Shown here piece after piece: positions 22,888 through 31,969 of a DNA stretch of 64,000 nucleotides (positions within the stretch are counted from its first letter, which is position 1; each line of letters starts with the position of its first letter). Under the pieces are notes generated by a model that made no database searches, was not told the origin of the DNA, and was given only the letters and a program-made list of their open reading frames with translations. The position numbers were made by a program, and so were the translations under genes. The stretch lies in assembly GCA_963169105.1 (NCBI GenBank), contig OY720640.1, positions 63,241,527 to 63,305,526 on the forward strand. The letters are read 5' to 3'. This DNA comes from Ceriagrion tenellum (taxonomy: Eukaryota; Arthropoda; Insecta; Odonata; Coenagrionidae).

Positions 22888-23339
22888 AAATATTCTTGCA
22901 AGATATGGGGGCCTTGCGAGAAAGGGTTTAGGACGTAACTTAAGTAGGCTGAATGTAGTTTGCGAATCACAAAAATGGTAATAACGATAAAAAGTAGTAA
23001 TTTAATCTATTCAAATTTTTTACCTTATCAACTTAGGTTTCAACGTGTTGGTAACTGTCGTTTTCAGGATGACTACCCATTAAGCACTGTGTCAGTACAT
23101 CAAAATTTTGTGGATACATATGAGGACTTTTCATCCTTTTCTTATGTAAATGAAATTTTTCCTCGAAGTTATACCTAAGACTGTTTATATGGTCCATTAA
23201 CCATATAAACAGTCTTAGGTATAATTTCGTATATATAACTTAGGTATAATATTTTTGTGATTCGCAAACTACATTCAGCCTACTTAAGCTACGTCCTAAA
23301 CCCTTTCTCGCAAGGCCCCCATATCTTGCAAGAATATTT
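22888..23339. mobile_element. Fold-back element with 90-bp near-identical inverted arms
   Basis: Arms 22888-22977 and 23250-23339 are reverse complements with a single mismatch that I can find (gtaActta against gtaGctta). They begin AAATATTCTTGCAAGATATG and run inward to gcgaatcacaaaaat. The 272-bp centre holds a decayed PLE-like tail (minus strand: ACGACAGTTACC, then ACACGTTGAAACC near 23030-23075) and a perfect hairpin at 23169-23224. No clear target-site duplication is seen. The frame 22960-23178 lies inside and is not supported as coding. The near-identity implies recent origin or gene conversion of the arms. Confidence 0.7.
23169..23224. repeat. Perfect 25-bp hairpin, 6-nt loop
   Basis: TTATACCTAAGACTGTTTAT and five further bases (23169-23193) pair perfectly with 23200-23224; the loop is ccatta. 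The word gtataatttcgtatatataacttaggtataat follows as a decayed extra copy. It is nested in the larger fold-back at 22888-23339. Confidence 0.85.
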
Positions 23340-23344
23340 AAACG

Positions 23345-25090
23345 TACGTTACCTTTAACCCTACTGACTCTACTGTCTCCACATAACAGACGGAAGTCAC
23401 TAGTTTAGTAAAGTTAACTGTAGAACAAATACTTTCAAGAATTTTTCTTCCTTATTTTAAATATCATTGAAGGAAGGAAGTGGGCTAAGGGGAAAGCATG
23501 CTTAAAAATGCTGCCTTCAATCCTGTGGAATACGTTTTTACAAAATATTTTTTTACCTGCTTCTTACAGCTTCTTAAAGAAAATGCTGTGGAATTTGTTC
23601 CGCTAATTGTGTGCTTGGTTTCAGTTAAATACAGAATGTATACAATTTTCATGCTCATTTGACTCTTCGCCATTTTTATTTTTAGTGGACCCCCGTCACA
23701 CTCAAAATACCAATTTTCCACTTCGTGAGCCCGTCTCTTTATGGGCCGAACTTATTCAACTTCCACTGCCCATCGTTGCGTCGTCCGTTGGAGGCTATTC
23801 TTAGACTTTACGCTGCAATGGCGGATCGAGAATGCGAGGTTACCGGCCTTTGCGTCATCGACACCTTGAGCGCCTTTCTCTGCCTCCGGTTAAGGCACTC
23901 TTCCGGCCAGTTTTGGCAAATACTTGCCCTATGCCACGAGAGAAACTAAAGGCCACTAATTCCTTTGGCCCGCTTTTACTCTTCTTCTCGAGCCAAAACT
24001 AAATTCTTTGACTTTTCTCACCCCGAAATGGAATGACATGAACGATTGGCGAAATGTATGGCAATGATGAATGTATGTCAATGAGCAATATATGGAAATA
24101 TATATGGCGAAAAGAATGAAACGATTCTTTAAAAACTGGTGTCTATCCGCAGAAAATTCAAAGCATCACAGTGACACTTTAACATTTAGCCCTTTTTTTA
24201 AGAGCGGGAAAGAGAGGAAAAGAGAAAGATAAAAAAGAAATTCAACCGTTGTAATAGTAATAATAATGAAACGTTTGTTTTCTTATACCTCTACATCGGC
24301 CTTTCATATTTTTATGGATAAATTAATATTAAGTTAGATAAATTTATGTTTACATAAGACTTAATTTTAAAGTAATAATAATAATTAAAAGACACATATG
24401 ATGTCTACACAGGACCAAATAATAGTAATCACATGATACGCTGTATATACAAAGCAAATTGAATAACCTGCTAATTTCAGATGTACAAACACCAACTTAT
24501 ATTTTAAAATTCTGATAGAGAGAGGCATATTTTTACATACTCTCATACGTTGGAGCACATTTAAATTATGTTTATTTAAGATCAAATAAAATTAAACTAA
24601 TTACAAGACAGATTATGTTTTCATAGAATAATTTCGAGACACATTAGATGCCCGGTGACAGATAGAATAACATGCTGCTTTCAGATGCACTACATATACA
24701 GATGTAAAAATAACGATTTATCTCCCTCCCGATTCTCATGGAGTCATGCTACAGTGAATTTGATCCCTCCTGATTTCAATTGAAAAACGACACAGGATAT
24801 AATGAAAACTTGTAATATGCCAAAACTTCACTGCATTTTCGTCGAGCAAACTCGTCAAGGGATCATACGATTTCCCTACGTAAGAAAACTTCAGTCACTC
24901 TTTACTGAGATTTTCTCCGGCATGCGCACGGAGTATCCCGCTTCAGAAATGTTAATTGAAAAATCACTATGCCAAACTACACAGAAAATTCACATTTCCT
25001 CCTGGAATTTTTAAGTGAGAGGAAAGAAATATTAAAGAATTGATGTTTATGTTGTTTATCTAGTTAAGAACAGCCAACCAGGGTTGGTAG
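23345..25090. other. No gene recognised
   Basis: 23700-24010 is GC-richer (frame 23725-23949 unsupported). 24385-24740 is AT-rich with a weak internal duplication (cagatgtacaaa/ cagatgcacta, about 200 bp apart). Confidence 0.45.
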
Positions 25091-25099
25091 ATTCGATTT

Positions 25100-25560
25100 C
25101 AAAGATTCATTAGCGCGCTTTCCGGACCGAAACTCGATAGAGGAGAAACTCCTAGAATTGGAGGACTGAAGCGGTGTTAACTCCGGGAGGAATTTCCGGC
25201 GGGATAAACGGAACGGGTGCACTCCGCATGCCGCTGGCACGGCTTGCGAATTGAAGGGAGATACAGCAAGAGAAACCCGATCCGGAAATGAAACGCGTTT
25301 CTATGAAAAGGTTTACCATCCTACGCTGATGATGCTCCAGGGAATAAGATAAGCCATGCTATCATGCTTGTACAGGGGCGAGCGTCACTGCTTGCAGCTT
25401 CGATGTTTGATTTTAAGAGGAAGAGAGTGAGACACGCGCACAGCCCTCGCACGAGGATCGAGAGGCGAGCTAGCCACCCCGGCGACCGCTGTCTTTCGCC
25501 TCGATGGGTTAGGACATGGACAAGAGGGAGCAGGGGACCTGATTTTCATTTTGAATCGTA
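25100..25560. other. GC-rich block
   Basis: Higher GC and CpG than its surroundings (for example ccggcgggataaacgg, cgaggatcgagaggcgag). The frame 25364-25618 is basic and arginine-rich but carries no domain. Regulatory island or old exon cannot be told apart. Confidence 0.3.
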
Positions 25561-25787
25561 TGGGTGTGTAAGGATAAGCATTATAGTAGGATACGTGCAG
25601 AGGGAATGGGATACTTGAGATATTTTAGCGGGAAATGTACGATGGATATGGCAAAGAAATAATGGGTGACGAAAGAATTGGATTGTGTGGTCCAGTAATC
25701 GATATATTTGGAAGAAATTTGCTTAGTTGCTTTGTCCATGTCCGGAGAATTGTCGTCGTGGAAATGAGAGACAACAAATTTATCCAT

Positions 25788-26450
25788 TGGTCGTTCAATC
25801 CTAAAGTTGCGTGACTGCCGCCCTCTATCCTACCCTATCTAATGCTAGTTCTCTTACCTCCTGGTATCTTTCCATATGTCCTGTCTTCTTTTTATGATCC
25901 ATAACTTTATTCCTGGGTCTTCCTCTTGGGAATTTTCCATACATTTTAACTTCAATTATGTTCCCCACAAACCTTCTATGTCTCAGGGTATGTACAATCC
26001 ATCTGGTTCTTCTTTTTTGTATGGTGTTGTTCTATATGGTCCTTTCCTCTTCTACTCTTCTGTACACTTTAATCATTTCTTATTTTGTCCGTCCATTTTA
26101 TAATCAGCATCCTCGTCCAGCACCAGGTTCCGAAGGCTAGTATTCTTTTCTGGTTAGCGTTTCCAATGTTCCATGCTTCCGATCCATAGGCTCTACGCGA
26201 TTGTTGTACTGTTTCCTGGTCTGTGGTCTTATCTTCTTTAAGCAGTAGCAGTTGCCTTCCTCCCATGAACGCGTTCTTAGCTTGGGCTATTCTCTGCTTG
26301 ATGTCCGTTGTACTTATTCCGTCCCACGTGAGGGTACTTCCGAGATAGATGAAGGAATCCTCTTGATCTAATATCTCTCCTCTCAGAGTGAATTCTACAT
26401 TCTCTTTCTCTCTTCCGCATACCAGGATTTTAGTCTTCATCTACTAATTT
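25788..26450 (-). pseudogene. RTE-like LINE, 3' part of reverse transcriptase ORF
   Basis: The best 5' extent among the copies. The minus-strand frame 26069-26440 (123 codons) reads MKTKILVCGREKENVEFTLR, then YLGSTLTWDG, then KQRIAQAK, then AYGSEAWNIGNANQKRI, then CWTRMLIIKWTDKIRND. These are the palm-to-thumb segments of RTE/BovB-type reverse transcriptase (the YLGS-T and YGSEAW blocks). Further 3', to 25788, the RNKF-GRPR tail and the ggattgaacgac 3' word are present through frame breaks. A small substitution or indel alters the VWS block to QSRRA. The plus-strand frames 25876-26140 are shadows. A Tigger-like MITE lies about 40 bp upstream of its 5' break. Confidence 0.88.
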
Positions 26451-26489
26451 TCATTTTTCATGTTTTTATTAGTAAAAAATTTAGATGTA

Positions 26490-26675
26490 GTTAAACCTGC
26501 ATTCGCAGCCACCTCCATTAAGCGGCCACATTTTTAGGCTACCCAATATTTTGGGGACTGAGGGACATTGTCATATATATAAGTGATTTAACTCTTGATC
26601 TCCTTCAGCGGTCACCTTCCTAAGCCGCCGCTATCTAATGGATTCGGTGTTTGCCGTTGAATACAGGTTTCACTG
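26490..26675 (-). mobile_element. Tigger/pogo-like MITE, complete
   Basis: 186 bp bounded by TA (26488-26489 and 26676-26677). On the minus strand it starts CAGTGAAACCTGTATTCAAC, and the far end read inward is GTTAAACCTGCATTCGCAGC. The interior ggccgcttaatggaggtgg and gaccgctgaaggag match 2034-2196. Non-coding. Confidence 0.7.
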
Positions 26676-26689
26676 TAAATTGAAATAGA

Positions 26690-26893
26690 GTGAATGGTGT
26701 TATAGGAAGCAGAACACTCCCGAAGTCATCGGTGATTGTGCTAGAAGAGACTCTAAAGAAGGAGAATATTAGGAGTCTTGAAAGTAGGAGAGCATGTATG
26801 ATGCAATTTATGCATTTAAGTTCAGGAAAAGTGTTGTGTAAGGATAGGTCATTAAATGGAAGCCAGTTTTCTAGGGCTAACGGCAATAGCTAA
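26690..26893 (+). pseudogene. Non-LTR retrotransposon C-terminal fragment, family with (TATG)n tail
   Basis: The 67-codon frame has NGVIGSRTLPKSSVIVLEET, then KENIRSLESRRACMM, then GKVLCKDRSLNGSQF. It aligns with NGARGRDRPRKSWLNVVGEI, RRNIRSLKPGGRVCK and KAVCKDRSVWRKLL in the copy at 45794-46161. It begins within 15 bp of the MITE at 26490-26675. The open frame has lost the RGRDRPR basic motif. Confidence 0.65.
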
Positions 26894-26929
26894 ATTCTCC
26901 GACCTAATTCTCTGACTCCAAAATAGTTC

Positions 26930-27200
26930 GGAGGAGGCAGAAGAGATGGTCGGAGGACTTATTGAAAAGAGAGAAAATTTTGAAGAGTAATTGAGGGGAG
27001 AAAACTGGGGAAGCGTGGAGGAGGATAGGAATTCTAATTGAAATTAGAAGAGGAAGACGATATTAAAATTTTAAGAGGGATCTAATCCGGATCACGTATT
27101 GGAGGGAAGGCAGAATGGGATGCCAGAAATTTGGACGTTAGGTTAAATACTATCCAGAAACCTACCAATCAGCTGGTAGAATACTGGAATGAAAATAAAT
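26930..27200 (+). pseudogene. Non-LTR retrotransposon C-terminal fragment (second LINE family)
   Basis: Through frameshifts the plus strand gives LIEKREN, then RG-LGKRGGG-RIGILIEIKR, then GRRY, then NFKRDLIRITYWREGRMG. This is the same basic GKRGRGR-IG-EMKRGR arrangement as at 7268 and 37180. The 3' sequence ends with ctaccaatcagctggtagaata, a perfect short palindrome. Confidence 0.5.
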
Positions 27201-27249
27201 ATGCGGTTTGCGGTGCTTCGTTCTTCCTCGTAGTTCGAAAATGTAATTT

Positions 27250-28235
27250 TCTGACGTTCAGTACTCGTATTGTTTTATTATATATTTAAAATGTTCTATT
27301 ATTGTGGTAATATGCGTTAACTGGCTTTGCTTTTGGAGGTTCACAGAATTTGGGGATTGAAATGGCACGAAAGCCGTGAAGGAAAGTTGTACAGATCTTT
27401 CTCCGTAATCAGTTCGGGTAGACACCGTCATCATTAAGGGTGAAGAGGAAGTAGACTCATGTTCCGCTGCGAAAATTGTTGGACTCAAGGGGTTTGGTTG
27501 AGATAGAAAAGAGAATGAAAGAAGCCCACGATTCAATTGGACGGCTGTCCACGAAACAAAAGAGCGTCCAGCCCCGCAGCGGTCCGCCATTCCCTCGGGT
27601 GTCACGTAAAGTGCTCGTTTCCCTTCATTCCCGCTCCCATTGTTTGCGCAACGCTTTCCTCGTCCCTTTCCACTGTCCATCACTTTCTAACATTTTCCTC
27701 TTTTATTTTTCACCATCGCCTCCTCCGCATCTCTTCCGCCCAGGCTTATTAAGTTTTCCCATCCTCCAGCCTCTCATATCTGTCATCGAAGCCCATCGAC
27801 TCATTTGTTCCATTTTGAATTTAATTCTCTTCTGCTCCGCTTCTTTTTTATCCACGCCTCAATTTCTCAGATCAACCATACTGTTGATTCACGTGATGTC
27901 TCTCTGTCACTCTTCTCTCCCAACCTCATAATATCGTCATCACCTCACAATGAGGTTTTGTGTCTTAGCGCCCCACAATTTAGTTTTTATTTAATTTACT
28001 TACTTTGAGGCCGACTTGTTGTTACATGAATTTCAGCTATTTTAGTCTTATTAGATGAGAATATCTTCAATCATAAGTCATAGATGATAGTTCTTTTTTT
28101 AATTCAATTCAATTTACAGATTTCTTCAGTTAATTTAATTTATTCCTTTACTTTACCCAAAAACAGCGCGATTAGTCTTTATACATTGTTTTTTTTTACG
28201 TCAACAAGTGACGAACTTGAACACTCTTGTCGAGA
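27250..28235. other. No gene recognised; TC-rich open frames
   Basis: 27480-27960 is pyrimidine-rich on the plus strand, which keeps frames open (27476-27931, 151 codons, the longest in the window; 27258-27683 on the minus strand). The predicted peptide is a Ser/Phe/Leu-rich low-complexity string with no domain, so I do not call a gene. Confidence 0.45.
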
Positions 28236-28239
28236 GATG

Positions 28240-28325
28240 TGAAATACTCCACACGGGCGGGATACGAACCCGTGACCTTTAGATTATCAGGCGAGGACTT
28301 ACCCCTTCTTTACTTGGGGAAGAAA
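28240..28325 (-). repeat. tRNA-derived SINE-like head
   Basis: The minus strand reads aagtcctcgcctgataatct, then aaaggtc, then ACGGGTTCGTATCCCGCCC. The last part is a good T-arm with a B-box (GGTTCGTATCC). The preceding word agtcctcg is shared with the SINE-like unit at 62285-62380, at the same distance from its B-box. The A-box region is eroded. It is a retroposed tRNA-like head rather than a functional tRNA. Confidence 0.55.
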
Positions 28326-28329
28326 ACTT

Positions 28330-29370
28330 TTACTGACCGACCGAGAATATAAGTAAATAAAATAGTAATTAATTTAAATTAAGGTCGATCTATTGATGGT
28401 GCTCAATGTCTATCAAACAGAGTGACGATTTACCCTACAAGTATAAAATAAATTTTTATAATATATAACGTTTTGCAGATTTCTTTCTGCTCCCTCATGT
28501 CACGATATTAACGGCAGGTTGAGCATAATGTTATGAATGGATGGTAGCCTTACCTTCCATTCATCTAACCATCTTTCAGGTAACCTTACTACCCATTTAT
28601 TACATCGTGCTCAGCCTACTTTCAATCCCAAGCCCTGAGGGTGCAGAAATAAATCTGCAAAGGATGACGGTATGAGATGAATTAATTCATTTATACCCCA
28701 GACCCATCCTCCAAAAGAATTGTGAGTAGGTACTATAATCGAGGTTTGCATACTTCCCGCCTTTAACTGGGCCAGAATTTTCTCCTTTGATTTTACTAGA
28801 ATAACTCATAGTTAAGTTGATTGAGAGAATACAATCGCGCAGAGCTTAAAAAAAAATAAATTGTCAAAAAGAAATCGGGGATTTCGCTCCGTTTTTCAAA
28901 GAGGCCTTTATAAATCCCTGTACAATGCACGGTAGTTGACCCGTGCTACTTTAGGCCGACGGGATACGTACGGGCGAGTACGAAACGGTGCTTCTATGTA
29001 TGCATCGCGTAATTTGCAAATCCGTATCTTTTAGAGACTTACACAGTTGGACTTTGTTGGCGTCATTGTGCGGGCTTCGTTGTTGCATATAGCTATGAGA
29101 ACATGCTCTGTTTCCTTGCATCCCCTCATACGCAGTCGCCAAGTTTATGTCACCCGCGGCCGACCGTCTATTGGTAGCGTCTGTCTCATATAAAACATGA
29201 AGAACAAAATTCGCATTTTTCTCCGGTTTATCTTCTTCCACTGCCGCTTAGTATAGGCTCACACGTAAGAAGCTCCTCCATCCTCCTCTTATATCTCCTC
29301 TCTCAGCGGAAACACACGTATTTCCCTTTCCTCATCGTAAATTGTAAACATTCAAACTCTATTACATCTG
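28330..29370. other. No gene recognised
   Basis: Minus-strand frame 28951-29241 (96 codons, inside a slightly GC-richer stretch) has no domain. Confidence 0.45.
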
Positions 29371-29503
29371 CGATTTATTACAGAATGTACTACCAGTTTT
29401 GGCTGAAATGCTATCGTCAGGTACGCTGAGTATAATGTGATTAAAATATACCTGATGAAGGCATAACAACCGAAAGAGGTAGTACATTATAAAATAAACT
29501 GTG
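29371..29503. repeat. Inverted pair of Penelope-like tails
   Basis: Left arm 29371-29421 (ending gtcaggta) and right arm 29448-29503 (starting tacctgatgaagg) are imperfect inverses, sharing aatgtactacc / ggtagtacatt. The right arm on the plus strand has CTGATGA (29452-29458), AGGCATAACAACC, then GAAA (29472-29475) and GTAGTAC. The motif order is that of a hammerhead in a PLE tail, with a very short stem II (GG/CC). Confidence 0.55.
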
Positions 29504-29504
29504 T

Positions 29505-30205
29505 AAATAACAACGTTTGTCTTTAACAATGTGTACTTTACACCATGCAAGACTTACAACATTGGAATATATTTCCCTATCCTCCCTCGACTGATAAACT
29601 TGATAAACAAAGAATTATAAAAATCACACCTTATTAACCTATGGTAACAAATCAACATTTGAATATAAAAATAAGAAATAATTAAGTATTGTTACAAAAA
29701 ATTACTCAGTCAATGAACTCATAATCTAATCTCCCTAATCAGTGTCCAAATCAACTGTCATTCCGAAGTTCCACAGCGGCTTTGACCTGGCCTATGGTTA
29801 TAGACATACCGACACGCTTCGACTTGGACTGTGTCAGGAATTTAGAGGTGAATGATTCGCACCTGATTTTCATGATAATGTCCGTTATTTAGTCTCCGAT
29901 CCATTAAATGCACATTTATTCCATCTCCTTAAACAGTTTTGGGGGTTATCGTTTGGAACTTATTCCATTTGTTCGTGGACATATGAGTTTTCTCCGTAGC
30001 CAATGACTATGAAATACGCTTCTAGCAATATTCAGTTGCTTGTAAATAATAATAAAATTGGTAATTGATGCGCCTTGAATCATTAGTTGTCGCTGGTGAA
30101 ATGGCGATTAAACACGGCATGGCAAAGAATTATGTTCTCTTTCGGGGAAGGCAGTGTCTGAAATGCACGATTCTCAAAGATAGGGGAGTAAAGATATAGC
30201 TTTAA
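29505..30205. other. No gene or repeat recognised
   Basis: AT-rich, no frame above 60 codons on either strand apart from the one crossing the PLE tails. Confidence 0.5.
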
Positions 30206-30517
30206 GGTAGTTTGTGCGAGATGGTACCTTAGTCATATTGGAGACCATATCAATTATACATTTTAATATTAGCAGCTGTTAGAAGCATAAATTAAATGTT
30301 GCATGATTTATTGTGTAATAATATACACTATGCGACTGAAAACCTATTAAATAAAAAAGTGTGTATACACTTTTATTTTGACTCAATGTTTTTACGCGGC
30401 ACGTTCAAAACTCATTCACAGCGGGTTTTTTTTGCAATTCTGAAAAACAATAACTGTTCTTTAAAATGAAGCCCAATTCATTGATTTGTAAGTGAAATGA
30501 TATTTTGCTCAGACTAC
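30206..30517 (+). mobile_element. Non-autonomous TIR element, copy D (internally deleted)
   Basis: Starts GGTAGTTTGTGCGAGATGG and ends TATTTTGCTCAGACTAC, which inverted gives GTAGTCTGAGCAAAATA: terminal inverted repeats of about 17 bp. The left 200 bp follow copies B and C (cagctg, tgactgaaa, acgcgg, gttcaaaactc), and the right 70 bp follow their far end. The middle 240 bp present in copy C are missing. Confidence 0.6.
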
Positions 30518-30519
30518 AT

Positions 30520-31335
30520 TATGAATTTTTTCTACAGTCTCATATTATGAGGTACATTTTTTCTTCAGTGACCCTCATATATTGCTTCAAAATCACCCTC
30601 TTGTTCTGCAGGCTAACAATACTCTTTTTCTCAAGTATATTATTATCCCTTATTCACCGAAATGCATGACTTTCGCGGTCAATCTCTTCCTCTCACACTA
30701 TTCACTACTCTATCAAAAATTTGCATTGTTTTGCGGCCCTCGTCCATCTTCTTGACATTGCCAAACGTAAAAAACCAACTCTTTTCTTACAGTTTTATTA
30801 CCGGAGCACCCATTCCATATTATTTCAGGATCCGCTGATTCTGATCCCAAACTTTTATGTTTTTATGCTTTCTACTTTCAAGAAACCCTATTCACTTTCA
30901 TTTTAGCTCCATTCCGTGCTTATCCTGGCATATATCTGGCTTTTAATTCTTTTTGAAAAAAAATTGCTTTGCACCAGTTTCGGAAGTATGGTAAAAGTCT
31001 CCAATAACATAGATACCCTAGTTTTAGCTAATGAATACCATTTTTAAGGGACCTTTTCGATGCTATTAGTTTATGTACAAAGGAATACACATTAATTTAC
31101 AATACGCATTTGAAATAATGCAAGAGAACCTAAAAATAACACAAGAATTCCAATAGTCATTTATTTGAATAACGAATAGGAAGGATTTACTCAGAGCTGA
31201 AGTAGCATAGACATTAGGGTGTGGTTTTAAGGAAAACGGTCGTCAAATTTCAGCCTTGATGATAAAGATATCAAATTCCGAAACGTGATATATAATCATA
31301 AAAGGTTCCAAAAAAGTGAAAATTTATTTCTATTT
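30520..31335. other. No gene recognised
   Basis: AT-rich. A weak PLE-like word (ttgatga, then ccGAAACgtgatata at 31257-31297) resembles a hammerhead core, but stem II does not pair. Confidence 0.4.
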
Positions 31336-31337
31336 GT

Positions 31338-31965
31338 ATTCTTTGAGCTACTTCCTTCTTCACATTCCTCACAGTGCTCATTCCACCATCAGCACCTTTA
31401 TTCCTGCTCTTCTTCCAACCATAATTCCCCCTGATCCTCATGTTACTCTTCGTATTTTCTCTATTAGTCTACCCCTGTATTGCAAGTAATAGTATTCTGG
31501 GTATTAAAAATGCTAGGTGGTAATAACCCAGGCTAATAAGATATCTTTTTTTTCGGTCTTATGTCCATTTAATAACTAGTTAATTTTCTTTCTAGTTAAG
31601 TTTTATACAATTTTTTCATCGTTCGGACTCATTACTTCCATTTTCGCGGGTTCTTTTTGCTGCTCCAATCCCTACGAACCATTTTTCTGTTCTCGACTGA
31701 ACCTCGCAGTCCTCTTTCCTCCACCTTCTTTTCCTTCCCTTCTTCAAACCATATTTTGACTTGTTTCATATGCTCCTCTGTAATCTTTCCATTTAGGCCG
31801 CACCTTATTTGCAAATAATAGTGTTTCGGCCCATAAAAATATGACGTGCTAATAATTTTGGCTAATAAGCGGTTATTTTCTTCGGTCGCATTCCCATCCA
31901 ATAACTATTTCTACTAGTTACTCTTCCTTCTAGTTAAGTTTCATATTGTTACATTTTCTTCGAGT
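31338..31965. repeat. Tandem duplication, period about 325 bp
   Basis: 31338-31660 and 31660-31965 align. Best preserved are tgcaa(g/a)taatag (31481, 31809), ggctaataag, tttcggtc, tccaataact and ttctagttaagtt. A minus-strand frame of 89 codons (31632-31901) lies mostly in the second copy. It is Lys/Glu-rich and hydrophilic and not recognised; the first copy has lost it. Confidence 0.5.
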
Positions 31966-31969
31966 TATC

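Noticed and set aside
25325..25345. CTGATGATG resembling a hammerhead core
   Set aside because: No GAAAC or stem II follows at a usable distance; the nearby gaaacgcgtttc palindrome lies upstream, not downstream.
27476..27931. Longest open frame in the window (151 codons, +)
   Set aside because: Product is Ser/Phe/Leu-rich low complexity from a pyrimidine-rich tract; no domain, and the opposite strand is also open nearby.
31257..31300. TTGATGA...GAAAC resembling a hammerhead
   Set aside because: The sequence between cannot form a stem II and the first core base is wrong; at most a decayed PLE tail.
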